A DNA stretch of 64,000 nt from Paraburkholderia eburnea (GTDB lineage: Bacteria; Pseudomonadota; Gammaproteobacteria; Burkholderiales; Burkholderiaceae): assembly GCF_002917095.1 (NCBI RefSeq), contig NZ_PQGA01000014.1, forward strand, positions 1 to 64,000. The letters are read 5' to 3'. The position numbers were made by a program, and so were the translations under genes. Position 1 is the first letter of the stretch. Every line of letters begins with the position of its first letter. The notes beneath the pieces were generated by a model. It made no database searches. It saw only the letters and a list, made by a program, of their open reading frames with translations, and was not told where the DNA came from. Of the stretch, positions 1-7,734 are shown one piece after another.

Positions 1-316
1 CGGGGGGGGTGGTGGTGGTGGTGGTGGCGGTGGTGGTGGCGGCGGCGGTGGCGGTGGCGGTGGTGGCAGCAGCGGCGGATCGAGCGGCTGCGGCTGCGGC
101 AGCGGCGGCAACAGCGGCGCGGGTAGCAGCGGCGGCAAGGGTGGCGGCTTTGGTAGCGGAGGTTTCGGAGGCGGCTTCGGCAGCGGCGGCTTCGGCGGCA
201 AGGGCGGCGGCTTCGGAGGCGGCTTCGGCGGTGGATTCGGCAAGGGTGGTTCGTCGGGCGGCCCGGGCGGCGGGAGCGGCGGCGGCCACGGTGGCGGCAA
301 TGGCGGCGGTCATTGA
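1..316 (+). CDS. Glycine-rich low-complexity protein, 5' end missing
   Basis: The frame ending in TGA at 314-316 encodes about 104 visible residues that are mostly glycine. The first third is nearly pure Gly, then comes a short Ser/Gly/Cys patch (SGCGCGSGG), then repeated Phe- and Lys-punctuated units such as GGFGG, GSGGFGG and GKGG, ending in GGGH. The start lies before the window. A Val/Ala-rich frame is also open here, but the regular Gly-Gly-Phe pattern and the consistent stop favour the Gly frame. I do not recognise a family. Glycine-rich tails like this occur on secreted or membrane proteins, but nothing here proves location. Confidence 0.6.
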   Translation, partial: GGGGGGGGGGGGGGGGGGGGGGSSGGSSGCGCGSGGNSGAGSSGGKGGGFGSGGFGGGFGSGGFGGKGGGFGGGFGGGFGKGGSSGGPGGGSGGGHGGGNGGGH

Positions 317-360
317 ACTCGCACGGCGGTGCACATGCGCCGTCGCTGCCACCCCGAATT

Positions 361-435
361 GGCGTGACGGCCGGTCACGCCACTCCAGGCAGCAACGGCG
401 GCGGTTTTCCGGTCCCCCGGCCGGAAACCGCCGCC
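361..435. other. Two strong stem-loops downstream of the Gly-rich gene
   Basis: GGCGTGAC-N5-GTCACGCC at 361-381 is a perfect 8-bp stem. At 397-435, GGCGGCGGTTTTCCGG pairs with CCGGAAACCGCCGCC around an 8-nt loop, with a single bulged T. Neither is followed by a T-run, so they are not canonical intrinsic terminators, but they could protect the 3' end of the upstream mRNA. Confidence 0.5.
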
Positions 436-557
436 GGAGGCCGGAGTCCGGCAAGCGGCTCTGTCTGCTTGCATCCCGGCAGGCTTGACCCTGATCGATA
501 CGATGACGTCGCGCGCACCGCTCCCCTCGCCTCCCTTCTGCGCGCGACGCCTCTCCC

Positions 558-1412
558 CTACAGCATCTCCAGCGCACGTTTGGCGCGCGGCGGCTTGAAG
601 TAAGCGTCGAGCGCCGCATGATCCTGCGCGCTCAGCACGAGATCGAGCGCCGCCCGGTTATCGCGCACATGCTCGATACGCCCGGCCTTTGGAATGGCGC
701 ACACACCCGGCTCGCGCAACACCCACGCAAGCGCAACCTGATACACCGATACCCCGTGCGACGCCGCGATATCGTCGAGCGGCGAGCGCCTTGGCAAGCG
801 CGCATGATCGACGGGGCTATACGCCATGACCGGCACACCCTGTTGCGCACTCCACGGCAACAGATCGAATTCGGGCCCGCGCCGCGCCACGTTGTAGAGC
901 ACCTGGTTCATCGCGCAGGCCTCGCCGCCGGGAATCGCGAAGAGTTCTTCCATGTCTTCGGTGTCGAAGTTGCTGACACCCCAGTAGCGGATCTTGCCCG
1001 CGCGCACCAGCGCCTCGAAGCCCGCGACAGTCTCTTCGAGCGGCACGCCGCCGCGCCAGTGCAGCAGATACAGATCGAGCCGGTCGGTGCCGAGGCGCTT
1101 GAGGCTCGCCTCGCAGGCGCGCTCCACGCCGCGCCGGCTCGCGTTGTGCGGATAGACCTTGCTGACGAGAAACACGTCCTCGCGCAGCCCGTCGAGCGCT
1201 TCGCCCACGAGCGATTCGGTCGCGCCGTCGCCGTACATTTCGGCGGTATCGATGAGCGTCATGCCGAGCGCCACGCCTTCGCGCAGCGCGGCGATTTCGT
1301 CGGCGCGGCGCTGCGTCGAGGCGTGGCGCTCGCCCATTTCCCACGTGCCCTGCCCGAGCTTCGCGATGCGCTCGCCGCCGGGCAACGCGATGCTGGCGAT
1401 ATCGGTCGTCAT
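558..1412 (-). CDS. Aldo/keto reductase
   Basis: 284 residues, full length for a soluble NAD(P)H-dependent AKR that reduces aldehydes and ketones. The catalytic tetrad is visible: Asp55 and Tyr60 in IDTAEMYG, Lys85 in VSKVYP, His118 in LLHWRG. The C-terminal nucleotide-binding part has AIPKAG and the RIEHVRDN stretch. The start at 1412 is chosen because AAGGACG precedes it at good spacing; the open frame continues upstream without a ribosome site. It diverges from the GntR regulator gene across about 210 bp, so that regulator may control it. Substrate unknown. Confidence 0.9.
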   Translation of the reverse strand: MTTDIASIALPGGERIAKLGQGTWEMGERHASTQRRADEIAALREGVALGMTLIDTAEMYGDGATESLVGEALDGLREDVFLVSKVYPHNASRRGVERACEASLKRLGTDRLDLYLLHWRGGVPLEETVAGFEALVRAGKIRYWGVSNFDTEDMEELFAIPGGEACAMNQVLYNVARRGPEFDLLPWSAQQGVPVMAYSPVDHARLPRRSPLDDIAASHGVSVYQVALAWVLREPGVCAIPKAGRIEHVRDNRAALDLVLSAQDHAALDAYFKPPRAKRALEML

Positions 1413-1626
1413 GTTGTCGTCCTTTTCGTGCAAACTGCGATGCAAGACCGCGATGCAAAACCGCGCCTGTACTCGCAGCGGGTCGGAGTCCGAGCCCCAT
1501 TCGCGGCGAAGGCCCAGTGTAGCGCCTCGGCTCAACCCGCTTCATGCGCGCAACGATAAGCCGGTCATTTCCGCGCAACGGCACCGATGTCATAAAATTG
1601 CCGTTCGCCTTCCCCGCCCGCCTCCC

Positions 1627-2373
1627 ATGAACGAACCCACGGAAGACCGTTGGCACGGCCTGCGCCCGGACCCTGACAACGACACGCCGCTTTATCTGCA
1701 GCTCGCGCGCAAGCTCAGCGATGCGATCCACGAGAACCGCTGGGCCGCCGGCGAGGCGCTGCCCTCCGAGCGCGTGCTCGCCGACGCGCTCGGCGTCTCG
1801 CGCATCACCGCGCGCAAGGCCATCGCGCTTTTGGTCGAGCAGGGTCTGATTCGCCGCACCCAGGGCGCGGGCAGTTTCATCACGCCGCGCTACGAAGATC
1901 CGCTCTCGCGCCTCACGAGCTTTTCGGAGATGTTGCGCCAGCGCGGCTTCACGCCCGCCTCGCGCTGGCTCTCGCGCGAGATCCAGCCCGCGAGCCGCGA
2001 CGAGGTGATCCAGCTGGGCCTCTCGCCCGCCGCCGCCGTCACGCGCCTGAAACGCCTGCGTCTGGCCGACGGCATCGTCATGGCGGTCGAGAATTCGACC
2101 TTCCCCGCCGCGCTGATCCCCGACCCGAACGCCATCGGCGATTCGCTTTACAGCTTTCTGGAGCAGCGCGGTCTGTCGATCGTGCGCGCGTTGCAACACT
2201 TCCGCGCGGTGAACGCGAGCGACGAGATCGCGCAGCAGATGAGCATCGCGCCCAACGAGGCGCTGCTGCTCATCACGCGCGTGGGCTATACCGCCGATCA
2301 GCGCGCGATCGAGCTGACCGATACGTACTGCCGCAACGACTACTACGACTTCGTCGCGGAACTGCGCAAGTAA
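1627..2373 (+). CDS. GntR family regulator with UTRA ligand domain
   Basis: 248 residues. An N-terminal winged helix (about residues 19-85, containing LPSERVLADALGVSRITARK) is followed by a UTRA effector domain (about 105-243, with RLTSFSEML and a LELTDTYCR-like IELTDTYCRNDYYDF near the end). This is the HutC/NagR-type architecture, which binds sugars, amino sugars or histidine intermediates. It lies divergent to the aldo/keto reductase and convergent with the CoA transferase, with only 17 bp to the latter stop and no visible terminator. Effector unknown. Confidence 0.92.
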   Translation: MNEPTEDRWHGLRPDPDNDTPLYLQLARKLSDAIHENRWAAGEALPSERVLADALGVSRITARKAIALLVEQGLIRRTQGAGSFITPRYEDPLSRLTSFSEMLRQRGFTPASRWLSREIQPASRDEVIQLGLSPAAAVTRLKRLRLADGIVMAVENSTFPAALIPDPNAIGDSLYSFLEQRGLSIVRALQHFRAVNASDEIAQQMSIAPNEALLLITRVGYTADQRAIELTDTYCRNDYYDFVAELRK

Positions 2374-2390
2374 GGGCAAACAGGCACGCG

Positions 2391-3818
2391 TCAGGCGCCC
2401 CACTGCGGCAGATCGGCGCCGATCGGCACGCATGGACGCGCATAGAACGCGGGCGTGCGTTCGAGCTGCTCGGCGGGCGCCACGGCACGCACGCGGCCAA
2501 ACGGCGTGACCGTCTCCTCGAAACAATCGGCCACGTCCTGCGCGCTCACCTCGCGCGCCTGCTGCCCGTCTTCGATCATGCCCATCGTCTGCAACCAGCG
2601 GCCCGTCTGCGCGAGCGAAACGCGCACATGCCAGCTACCGCCCTCCTGCGCGCGCCGCGCGAGCGCAACCATCGTCGCGAACGCCGCGATATAGCCCGTC
2701 GCGTGATCGAGCGCCTGGCAAGGCAGCGGGCGCGGCGCGTCGAAACGCGGCATCGCGCCCGCCGCCGTGCTCTCGCTCCAGACGATGCCGCTCGCCGATT
2801 GCACGAGGCTGTCGAAGCCGCGCCGCTCGTGCCACGGCCCGCGATGCGAATACGCGCAGATCGACACGCAAACGATGCCGGGCCGCTCGCGCGCCAGCGC
2901 CTCGGGCGCGAAACCGAGCGCCGCGAGCGCGCCAGGACGATAGCCTTGCAGGAAAACATCGGCGTGGCGGATCAGCGCGTGCAGTTGCTCGCGGGCCGCC
3001 GCCTCGCGCAGATCGAGCGTCGCCGAGCGCTTGCCGCGCCCGTTGTCGATCACGAGCGGCGCGATATTCGGCAGATGCGGACCGTTGATGAGCAGCACGT
3101 CGGCGCCGTGATGCGCGAGCGTGCGCCCCGCCACCGGCCCCGCGATGATGCGCGTGAGATCGACCACGCGCACGCCTTCGAGCGGGCGCTCGCCTGGCCG
3201 TGGCGCGGGCGCGTCGGCGTCGCCGATACCGCCGATACGTTCGATTTCGAAGAGCGGCAGGCTCGCCACCGCGCGGGCCTGTTCGTGCGCGGCCCATTCG
3301 CGCGGCGTGCGCACCAGCGCGGCGCACAGGCCGGCTTCGGCCAGCGCCGCATCGAGCGCCGCGCCGTCCCAGTTCGAGCGGATCGCGCGCGCGACGTCGT
3401 CGCGGCTTTCGCCGCAGCCGAGCACGCGCAGGATGCCCTGCAGATGATGCGCGAAGTTCGCGTGTAGCTGAATCCAGCGGCCATCGCGCGTCTCGAAGTA
3501 ACCCGTCACCGGATGGCGCAATTCGAACGGCGCGCCGCCATCGACGCTCAGATAGCGCTCGCTGCGAAACGCCGCCAGCGCGCGGCGCACATCGATCGAG
3601 ACTCGCTGATCGGGGCCGCCGCGCAGCGCATGCAGACGCGCGGCCGCCAGCCCCGCCGCACCGATCGATGCCGCCGCCAGCGTGCCGACGCGAAACACCG
3701 AAGGCAAACCGGGATCGTCGCCGGGCACGTCGATCAGATCGAGCGCGTCGGTGGCATTGCGGCCATCTTGCGGATGGGCCAGCATCCAGAGGTGTTCGAG
3801 TGCGTCGCGGGGCGTCAT
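2391..3818 (-). CDS. CaiB/BaiF family (class III) CoA transferase, permuted layout
   Basis: 475 residues. The hallmark N-terminal CaiB segment (LEGVRVVDLTR, IIAGPVAGRTLAHHGADVL, then FLQGYRPGALAALGF and a GFDSLVQSASGI segment) begins only near residue 215. The first 200 residues look like the C-terminal half of a CaiB protein (GPDQRVSIDVRRAL, then HPVTGYFETRDGRWIQLHANF, then an LRVLG segment). So the halves appear in swapped or tandem order within one chain. Class III CoA transferases move CoA between carboxylates as interlocked dimers. The start at 3818 follows a short untranslated region. Substrate unknown. Confidence 0.85.
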   Translation of the reverse strand: MTPRDALEHLWMLAHPQDGRNATDALDLIDVPGDDPGLPSVFRVGTLAAASIGAAGLAAARLHALRGGPDQRVSIDVRRALAAFRSERYLSVDGGAPFELRHPVTGYFETRDGRWIQLHANFAHHLQGILRVLGCGESRDDVARAIRSNWDGAALDAALAEAGLCAALVRTPREWAAHEQARAVASLPLFEIERIGGIGDADAPAPRPGERPLEGVRVVDLTRIIAGPVAGRTLAHHGADVLLINGPHLPNIAPLVIDNGRGKRSATLDLREAAAREQLHALIRHADVFLQGYRPGALAALGFAPEALARERPGIVCVSICAYSHRGPWHERRGFDSLVQSASGIVWSESTAAGAMPRFDAPRPLPCQALDHATGYIAAFATMVALARRAQEGGSWHVRVSLAQTGRWLQTMGMIEDGQQAREVSAQDVADCFEETVTPFGRVRAVAPAEQLERTPAFYARPCVPIGADLPQWGA

Positions 3819-3897
3819 GGCAGCGTCCTGTGGGCTTGGGTGTAGTCCAGTCAGGTTACGGGCACCGCCCCGGCGCGATCAATCTTGATGGAGATAA

Positions 3898-4263
3898 TCA
3901 ACCCGCCGCGCGGGTGTTCCATGCGGTGCGCCCAGAGCGCGCCGTGCCCAGGCGCAGCGCCTGCGCGACCCAGCCCACCAGGCCCGTGCCGACGCGCTGG
4001 CGATGCAAACCGGTTGCCGCGTGCGCCGACGCGCCACCAAGCGCGAGCACGAAGCGCGCGCCTTCACGCCCCGCGCTCAGGCAAACGCGCGCGCCCGCCG
4101 CCAGTTCCATCGACTCGCCCGCGCGCAGCCAGTAGTCGCCCGCGTCGCCGCCGATCGTGAGCCAGAGTTCGCCTTCGCTCACGTGCAGTTGCAGCGCCTC
4201 GGCAAGCCGCCACGTCTCGGCAGGCTCGCCGTGTTCCAGTTCGAAAATTCGGATTTCGCGCAT
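3898..4263 (-). CDS. DUF2917 domain protein
   Basis: 121 residues. The core runs from MREIRIFELEHGE through GELWLTIGGDAGDYWLRAGESMELAAGARV, typical of the small cupin-like DUF2917 family, which often sits beside MocR-type regulators in Burkholderiales. The start at 4263 is preferred to an ATG 18 bp upstream because AAGGAG lies 7 nt before it. The C-terminal 50 residues are Arg/Ala/Gly-rich. The gene diverges from the MocR regulator across a perfect inverted repeat, so it is probably its target. Biochemical role unknown. Confidence 0.8.
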   Translation of the reverse strand: MREIRIFELEHGEPAETWRLAEALQLHVSEGELWLTIGGDAGDYWLRAGESMELAAGARVCLSAGREGARFVLALGGASAHAATGLHRQRVGTGLVGWVAQALRLGTARSGRTAWNTRAAG

Positions 4264-4382
4264 TGCCTGGCTCCTTGCCATGTCGCTTCGCGGGCGGCTT
4301 GTGGCGCCATGCGCCACGCAAAAAGCGCCTTGAAGCGTGTTCCGGATGGGAGCATTATTGCCGTCGGTGTCAGCCGGCCCCA

Positions 4383-4417
4383 TGCACAGTTCCGAACAGT
4401 TAACCCGGAACTGTGCA
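4383..4417. promoter_or_regulatory. Perfect 12-bp inverted repeat, likely MocR operator
   Basis: TGCACAGTTCCG-N11-CGGAACTGTGCA: both arms match exactly, with centres 23 bp apart (about two helical turns). It sits between the divergent DUF2917 and mocR-like genes, about 120 bp before one start and 68 bp before the other. Placement and symmetry fit a dimeric winged-helix regulator. Confidence 0.75.
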
Positions 4418-4484
4418 GTCAAAAAACCGGACACTTTCGATCGATATCCCCACCCGCCCTCACCCGCCATCGCGCAAGATCCGC

Positions 4485-5942
4485 ATGAAACTCGACCTCG
4501 ACCGCGCCAGCAGCGTCCCGCTCACCGAACAGATCGTCGCTGGCGTGCAGACCTGGATCCGCTCGCGCTCGGCCCATCCGGGCGCGCGTCTGCCGTCGAT
4601 CCGCCAGCTCGCCGCCGACTACCGCATCAGCCGCTTTCCCGTGATCGAGGCCTACGACCGGCTGGTCTCGCTCGGCTGGCTCGACTCGCGCCAGGGTTCG
4701 GGCTTCTACGTGAGCGAATACGCGCGCGCGGGCATGGCGGGCATGGGCACCTGCGACGTCTCGAATGCCGCCGACGAATCGGGCCACCTGCTCGCGCACC
4801 TGAACCGCCCCGGCGAAACGCTGCAACTGGACAGCGGCTCGGTTCCGCAGGCGTGGCGCGACGTCGACGCCATCGGCCAGGCGATCCGGCATGTCTCGCG
4901 CACCGACCCGTCGAGTCTCGTCGACTACGGCTCGCCGCTCGGCGAACCCTTGCTGCGCGAGCATCTGCGCAATCGCCTCGCGCCGCTGGGCATCGCCGCC
5001 GAGGCGTCGCAGATCCTAGTGACCGAAGGCGCGAGCGAAGGGCTCGACCTGCTGATCCGCTACATGCTCAAACCGGGCGACACCGTGTTCGTCGAAGACC
5101 CGGGCTATTACAACCTCTACGGACTCCTGAAGCTGCACGGCCTGCGCCTCGTCGGCGTGAGACGCACCGCGAGCGGCCCCGACATCGAACACCTGCACGC
5201 GCTGCTCGCGCAGCATCGTCCGCGCGCGTTCTTCGTCAACACGGTGTTCCATAACCCGACCGGCACGACGATTTCGCCGCCCGTGGCGTTCCGGCTGCTG
5301 CAGCTCGCGCGCGAGCACGGTTTCACCATCGTCGAGGACGATATCTACGCCGATTTCCAGACCGATCCCACCGACCGCCTGGCCGCGCTCGACCAGTTCG
5401 AGCATGTGGTTTATGTGAGCGGGCTGTCGAAGACGCTGTCGTCGTCGCTGCGCGTGGGCTATGTGGTCGCGAGTCCCGCCATCGTGCGCGACCTCGCCGC
5501 GATCAAGGCGCTGACCACCATCAGCGGCTCGCGCTTCACGCAGGCCGTGGCGGCGACGCTGCTCGAACGCGGCGCCTATCGCAAGTATCTGGAACGGCTG
5601 CGCAGGCGTATCGCCGAGGCGCTAGGCAGCGCCACGCGCACGCTGGAGGAGCACGGCTGGGAGCTGTTTGGCGGACCAGCCGGCGTCTCCGGCTCCGGAT
5701 TGGCGGGCGGCGGCCGCGCCCATCAGCAGACGGGCGGCAAGTTCGTCTGGGCGCGCGTGCCGCATATCGACGATTCGACGCGGCTCGTCGCCTGCGGCGA
5801 GCCGCTGGGCGTGAGCGCGTCGCCGGGCAGCCACTTCCGCCCGCACGGCGAGCCCAGCCCGTGGTTGCGCATCAACGCGGCGTTCGCGCTGGACCCGCGC
5901 GCGCAGGCGTTCTTCGCGGCGGCAGCACGCCTGCAGGGCTGA
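4485..5942 (+). CDS. MocR/PdxR-type regulator (GntR helix-turn-helix fused to aminotransferase)
   Basis: 485 residues. The N-terminal GntR winged helix spans about residues 8-77 (ARLPSIRQLAADYRISRFPVIEAYDRL). A type I aminotransferase fold follows from about 115. PLP contacts are present: Asn257 in HNPTG, Asp286 and Tyr288 in VEDDIYAD, and the Schiff-base Lys316 in SGLSKTLSS. Such proteins sense PLP or PLP adducts and rarely transaminate. The ribosome site is weak. A Gly/Ser-rich insertion (near residues 405-425) lies in the C-terminal domain. The neighbouring DUF2917 gene and shared inverted repeat suggest the regulated partner. Confidence 0.92.
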   Translation: MKLDLDRASSVPLTEQIVAGVQTWIRSRSAHPGARLPSIRQLAADYRISRFPVIEAYDRLVSLGWLDSRQGSGFYVSEYARAGMAGMGTCDVSNAADESGHLLAHLNRPGETLQLDSGSVPQAWRDVDAIGQAIRHVSRTDPSSLVDYGSPLGEPLLREHLRNRLAPLGIAAEASQILVTEGASEGLDLLIRYMLKPGDTVFVEDPGYYNLYGLLKLHGLRLVGVRRTASGPDIEHLHALLAQHRPRAFFVNTVFHNPTGTTISPPVAFRLLQLAREHGFTIVEDDIYADFQTDPTDRLAALDQFEHVVYVSGLSKTLSSSLRVGYVVASPAIVRDLAAIKALTTISGSRFTQAVAATLLERGAYRKYLERLRRRIAEALGSATRTLEEHGWELFGGPAGVSGSGLAGGGRAHQQTGGKFVWARVPHIDDSTRLVACGEPLGVSASPGSHFRPHGEPSPWLRINAAFALDPRAQAFFAAAARLQG

Positions 5943-6025
5943 TGCCGCGCCAGCCTCCTGAGCGCGCGAGCGCGCCGGCTTCCCTACAATGGCGGCTGTC
6001 CGCCCTGCTCGCCGCGCCCGCTCCC

Positions 6026-7480
6026 ATGTCCGAACCCAGCACCATGTCCCGCGCTTCGTCCAACCCCACGCCCTCGCCCAGATCGCTCTCGGTGATGCTG
6101 TGGCTCGTCGCCACGGGCTTCTTCATGCAGACGCTCGACTCGACCATCGTCAACACGGCGCTGCCCGCGATGGCGACGAGTCTCGGCGAATTGCCGTTGC
6201 GCATGCAATCAGTCGTGATCGCCTACTCGCTGACGATGGCGGTCATGATTCCCGTGTCGGGCTGGCTCGCCGACAAGCTCGGCACGCGCCGCGTGTTCAT
6301 GGGCGCGATCTTCGTCTTCACGGTCGGCTCGCTGCTGTGCGCGAGCGCCCGTACGCTGGATCAACTGGTGCTCTCGCGCGTCGCGCAGGGCGTGGGCGGC
6401 GCGATGCTGCTGCCGGTCGGGCGCCTCGCCGTGCTGCGCACCTTCCCGGCCGAGCGCTATCTGCCCGCGCTCTCCTTCGTGGCGATCCCGGGCCTGATCG
6501 GCCCGCTCATCGGCCCGACGCTGGGCGGCTGGCTCGTGCAGATCGCCTCGTGGCACTGGATCTTTCTCATCAACGTGCCGGTGGGCGTGGCGGGCTGCCT
6601 CTTCACCTTCATCTTCATGCCCGACAGCCGCAATCCCAATACGGCGAAATTCGACCTGCCCGGCTACCTGCTGCTCGTGACCGGCATGGTGACGATCTCG
6701 TTCGCGCTCGACGGCCACTCCGAACTGGGCATTCCGCAGGCGGTCGTGCTGGTGCTGCTGGTGGTCTCGCTCGCCGCCTTCGTGGCCTACGGCCTGCACG
6801 CGCAGCGCTCGCCGACGCCGATCTTCTCGCTCGAACTCTTCAAGATCCACACCTTCAGCGTGGGGCTGCTCGGCAATCTGTTCGCTCGCATCGGCAGCGG
6901 CGCGATGCCGTATCTGATTCCGCTGCTGCTGCAGGTGGCGCTCGGCTACACGCCGTTCGAGGCGGGCCTCATGATGCTGCCGGTGGCGGCCGCCGGCATG
7001 GGCTCCAAGCGCCTCGTCACCCATCTGATCACGCGCGTGGGCTACCGCCGCGTGCTGGTCGTCAACACCGTGCTGGTCGGCCTGATGATGGCGAGCTTCG
7101 CGCTGTCCACGCCGGGCGAGCCGCTGTGGCTGCGCATCGTCCAGCTGGCCGTGTTCGGCGGCGTCAACTCGATGCAGTTCACGGCGATGAACACGCTCAC
7201 GCTCAAGGACCTCGGCATGGGCGGCGCGAGCAGCGGCAACAGCCTGTTCTCGCTCGTGCAGATGCTCTCGATGAGTCTCGGCGTGACGGTGGCGGGCGCG
7301 ATGCTCACGGCCTTCACCGGGCTGATCGGCCATATGACGGCCTCGAACGTGATCCCGGCGTTCCACGCGACCTTTGTGTGCGTGGGCATCATCACGGCGG
7401 CCTCGTCGTGGATCTTCGCCCAGCTCTCCGACGACGTGCGGCGTGCGGCGAAGAAAACCGACCCGTCCGAGCGCACCTGA
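6026..7480 (+). CDS. MFS transporter, DHA2 (drug:H+ antiporter, 14-TM) family
   Basis: 484 residues from the ATG at 6026; a second in-frame ATG lies 18 bp further in. Typical motifs: LDSTIVNTALPAMA in TM1 (DHA2 motif D1), GWLADKLGTRRVF (MFS motif A) after TM2, and GPLIGPTLGGWLV (motif C) in TM5. Many hydrophobic segments follow to the C-terminus. The closest group by eye is MdtD/EmrB-like exporters. It begins 83 bp after the MocR gene on the same strand, so co-transcription is possible. Substrate unknown. Confidence 0.9.
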   Translation: MSEPSTMSRASSNPTPSPRSLSVMLWLVATGFFMQTLDSTIVNTALPAMATSLGELPLRMQSVVIAYSLTMAVMIPVSGWLADKLGTRRVFMGAIFVFTVGSLLCASARTLDQLVLSRVAQGVGGAMLLPVGRLAVLRTFPAERYLPALSFVAIPGLIGPLIGPTLGGWLVQIASWHWIFLINVPVGVAGCLFTFIFMPDSRNPNTAKFDLPGYLLLVTGMVTISFALDGHSELGIPQAVVLVLLVVSLAAFVAYGLHAQRSPTPIFSLELFKIHTFSVGLLGNLFARIGSGAMPYLIPLLLQVALGYTPFEAGLMMLPVAAAGMGSKRLVTHLITRVGYRRVLVVNTVLVGLMMASFALSTPGEPLWLRIVQLAVFGGVNSMQFTAMNTLTLKDLGMGGASSGNSLFSLVQMLSMSLGVTVAGAMLTAFTGLIGHMTASNVIPAFHATFVCVGIITAASSWIFAQLSDDVRRAAKKTDPSERT

Positions 7481-7585
7481 AGCCTTTGCACCGCCACGGT
7501 GCGCGCGGCGCGCCGCGCGAGTGCCTGACGAGCCGCCGCGAAGCACGACTCGCCCCCTCAAAAAACCCGCCAATCCCGTTTATCC

Positions 7586-7609
7586 AAGGCGGATCATCCG
7601 ATCCGCCTT
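7586..7609. terminator. Perfect stem-loop after the MFS gene
   Basis: AAGGCGGATC-N4-GATCCGCCTT, a 10-bp perfect stem about 105 bp downstream of the MFS stop. No T-run follows on either strand, so this is a weak terminator or an mRNA 3' structure. Confidence 0.45.
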
Positions 7610-7734
7610 GTGTCTGAGCGCGCATACTTTTTGCACGGCTATCCAGTAATGTAAACTCGAGGAACGCGCGCACCGCGTGGGACCGCCCGTCCAGGAGCGC
7701 TCCCGCGCCCCCACAGCGCGCGCCATTCAGGCCT

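Noticed and set aside
9..488. Val/Ala-rich frame at the window start
   Set aside because: The Gly frame has regular Gly-Gly-Phe units and a stop at 314-316; the other frame is a shift of the same repeats.
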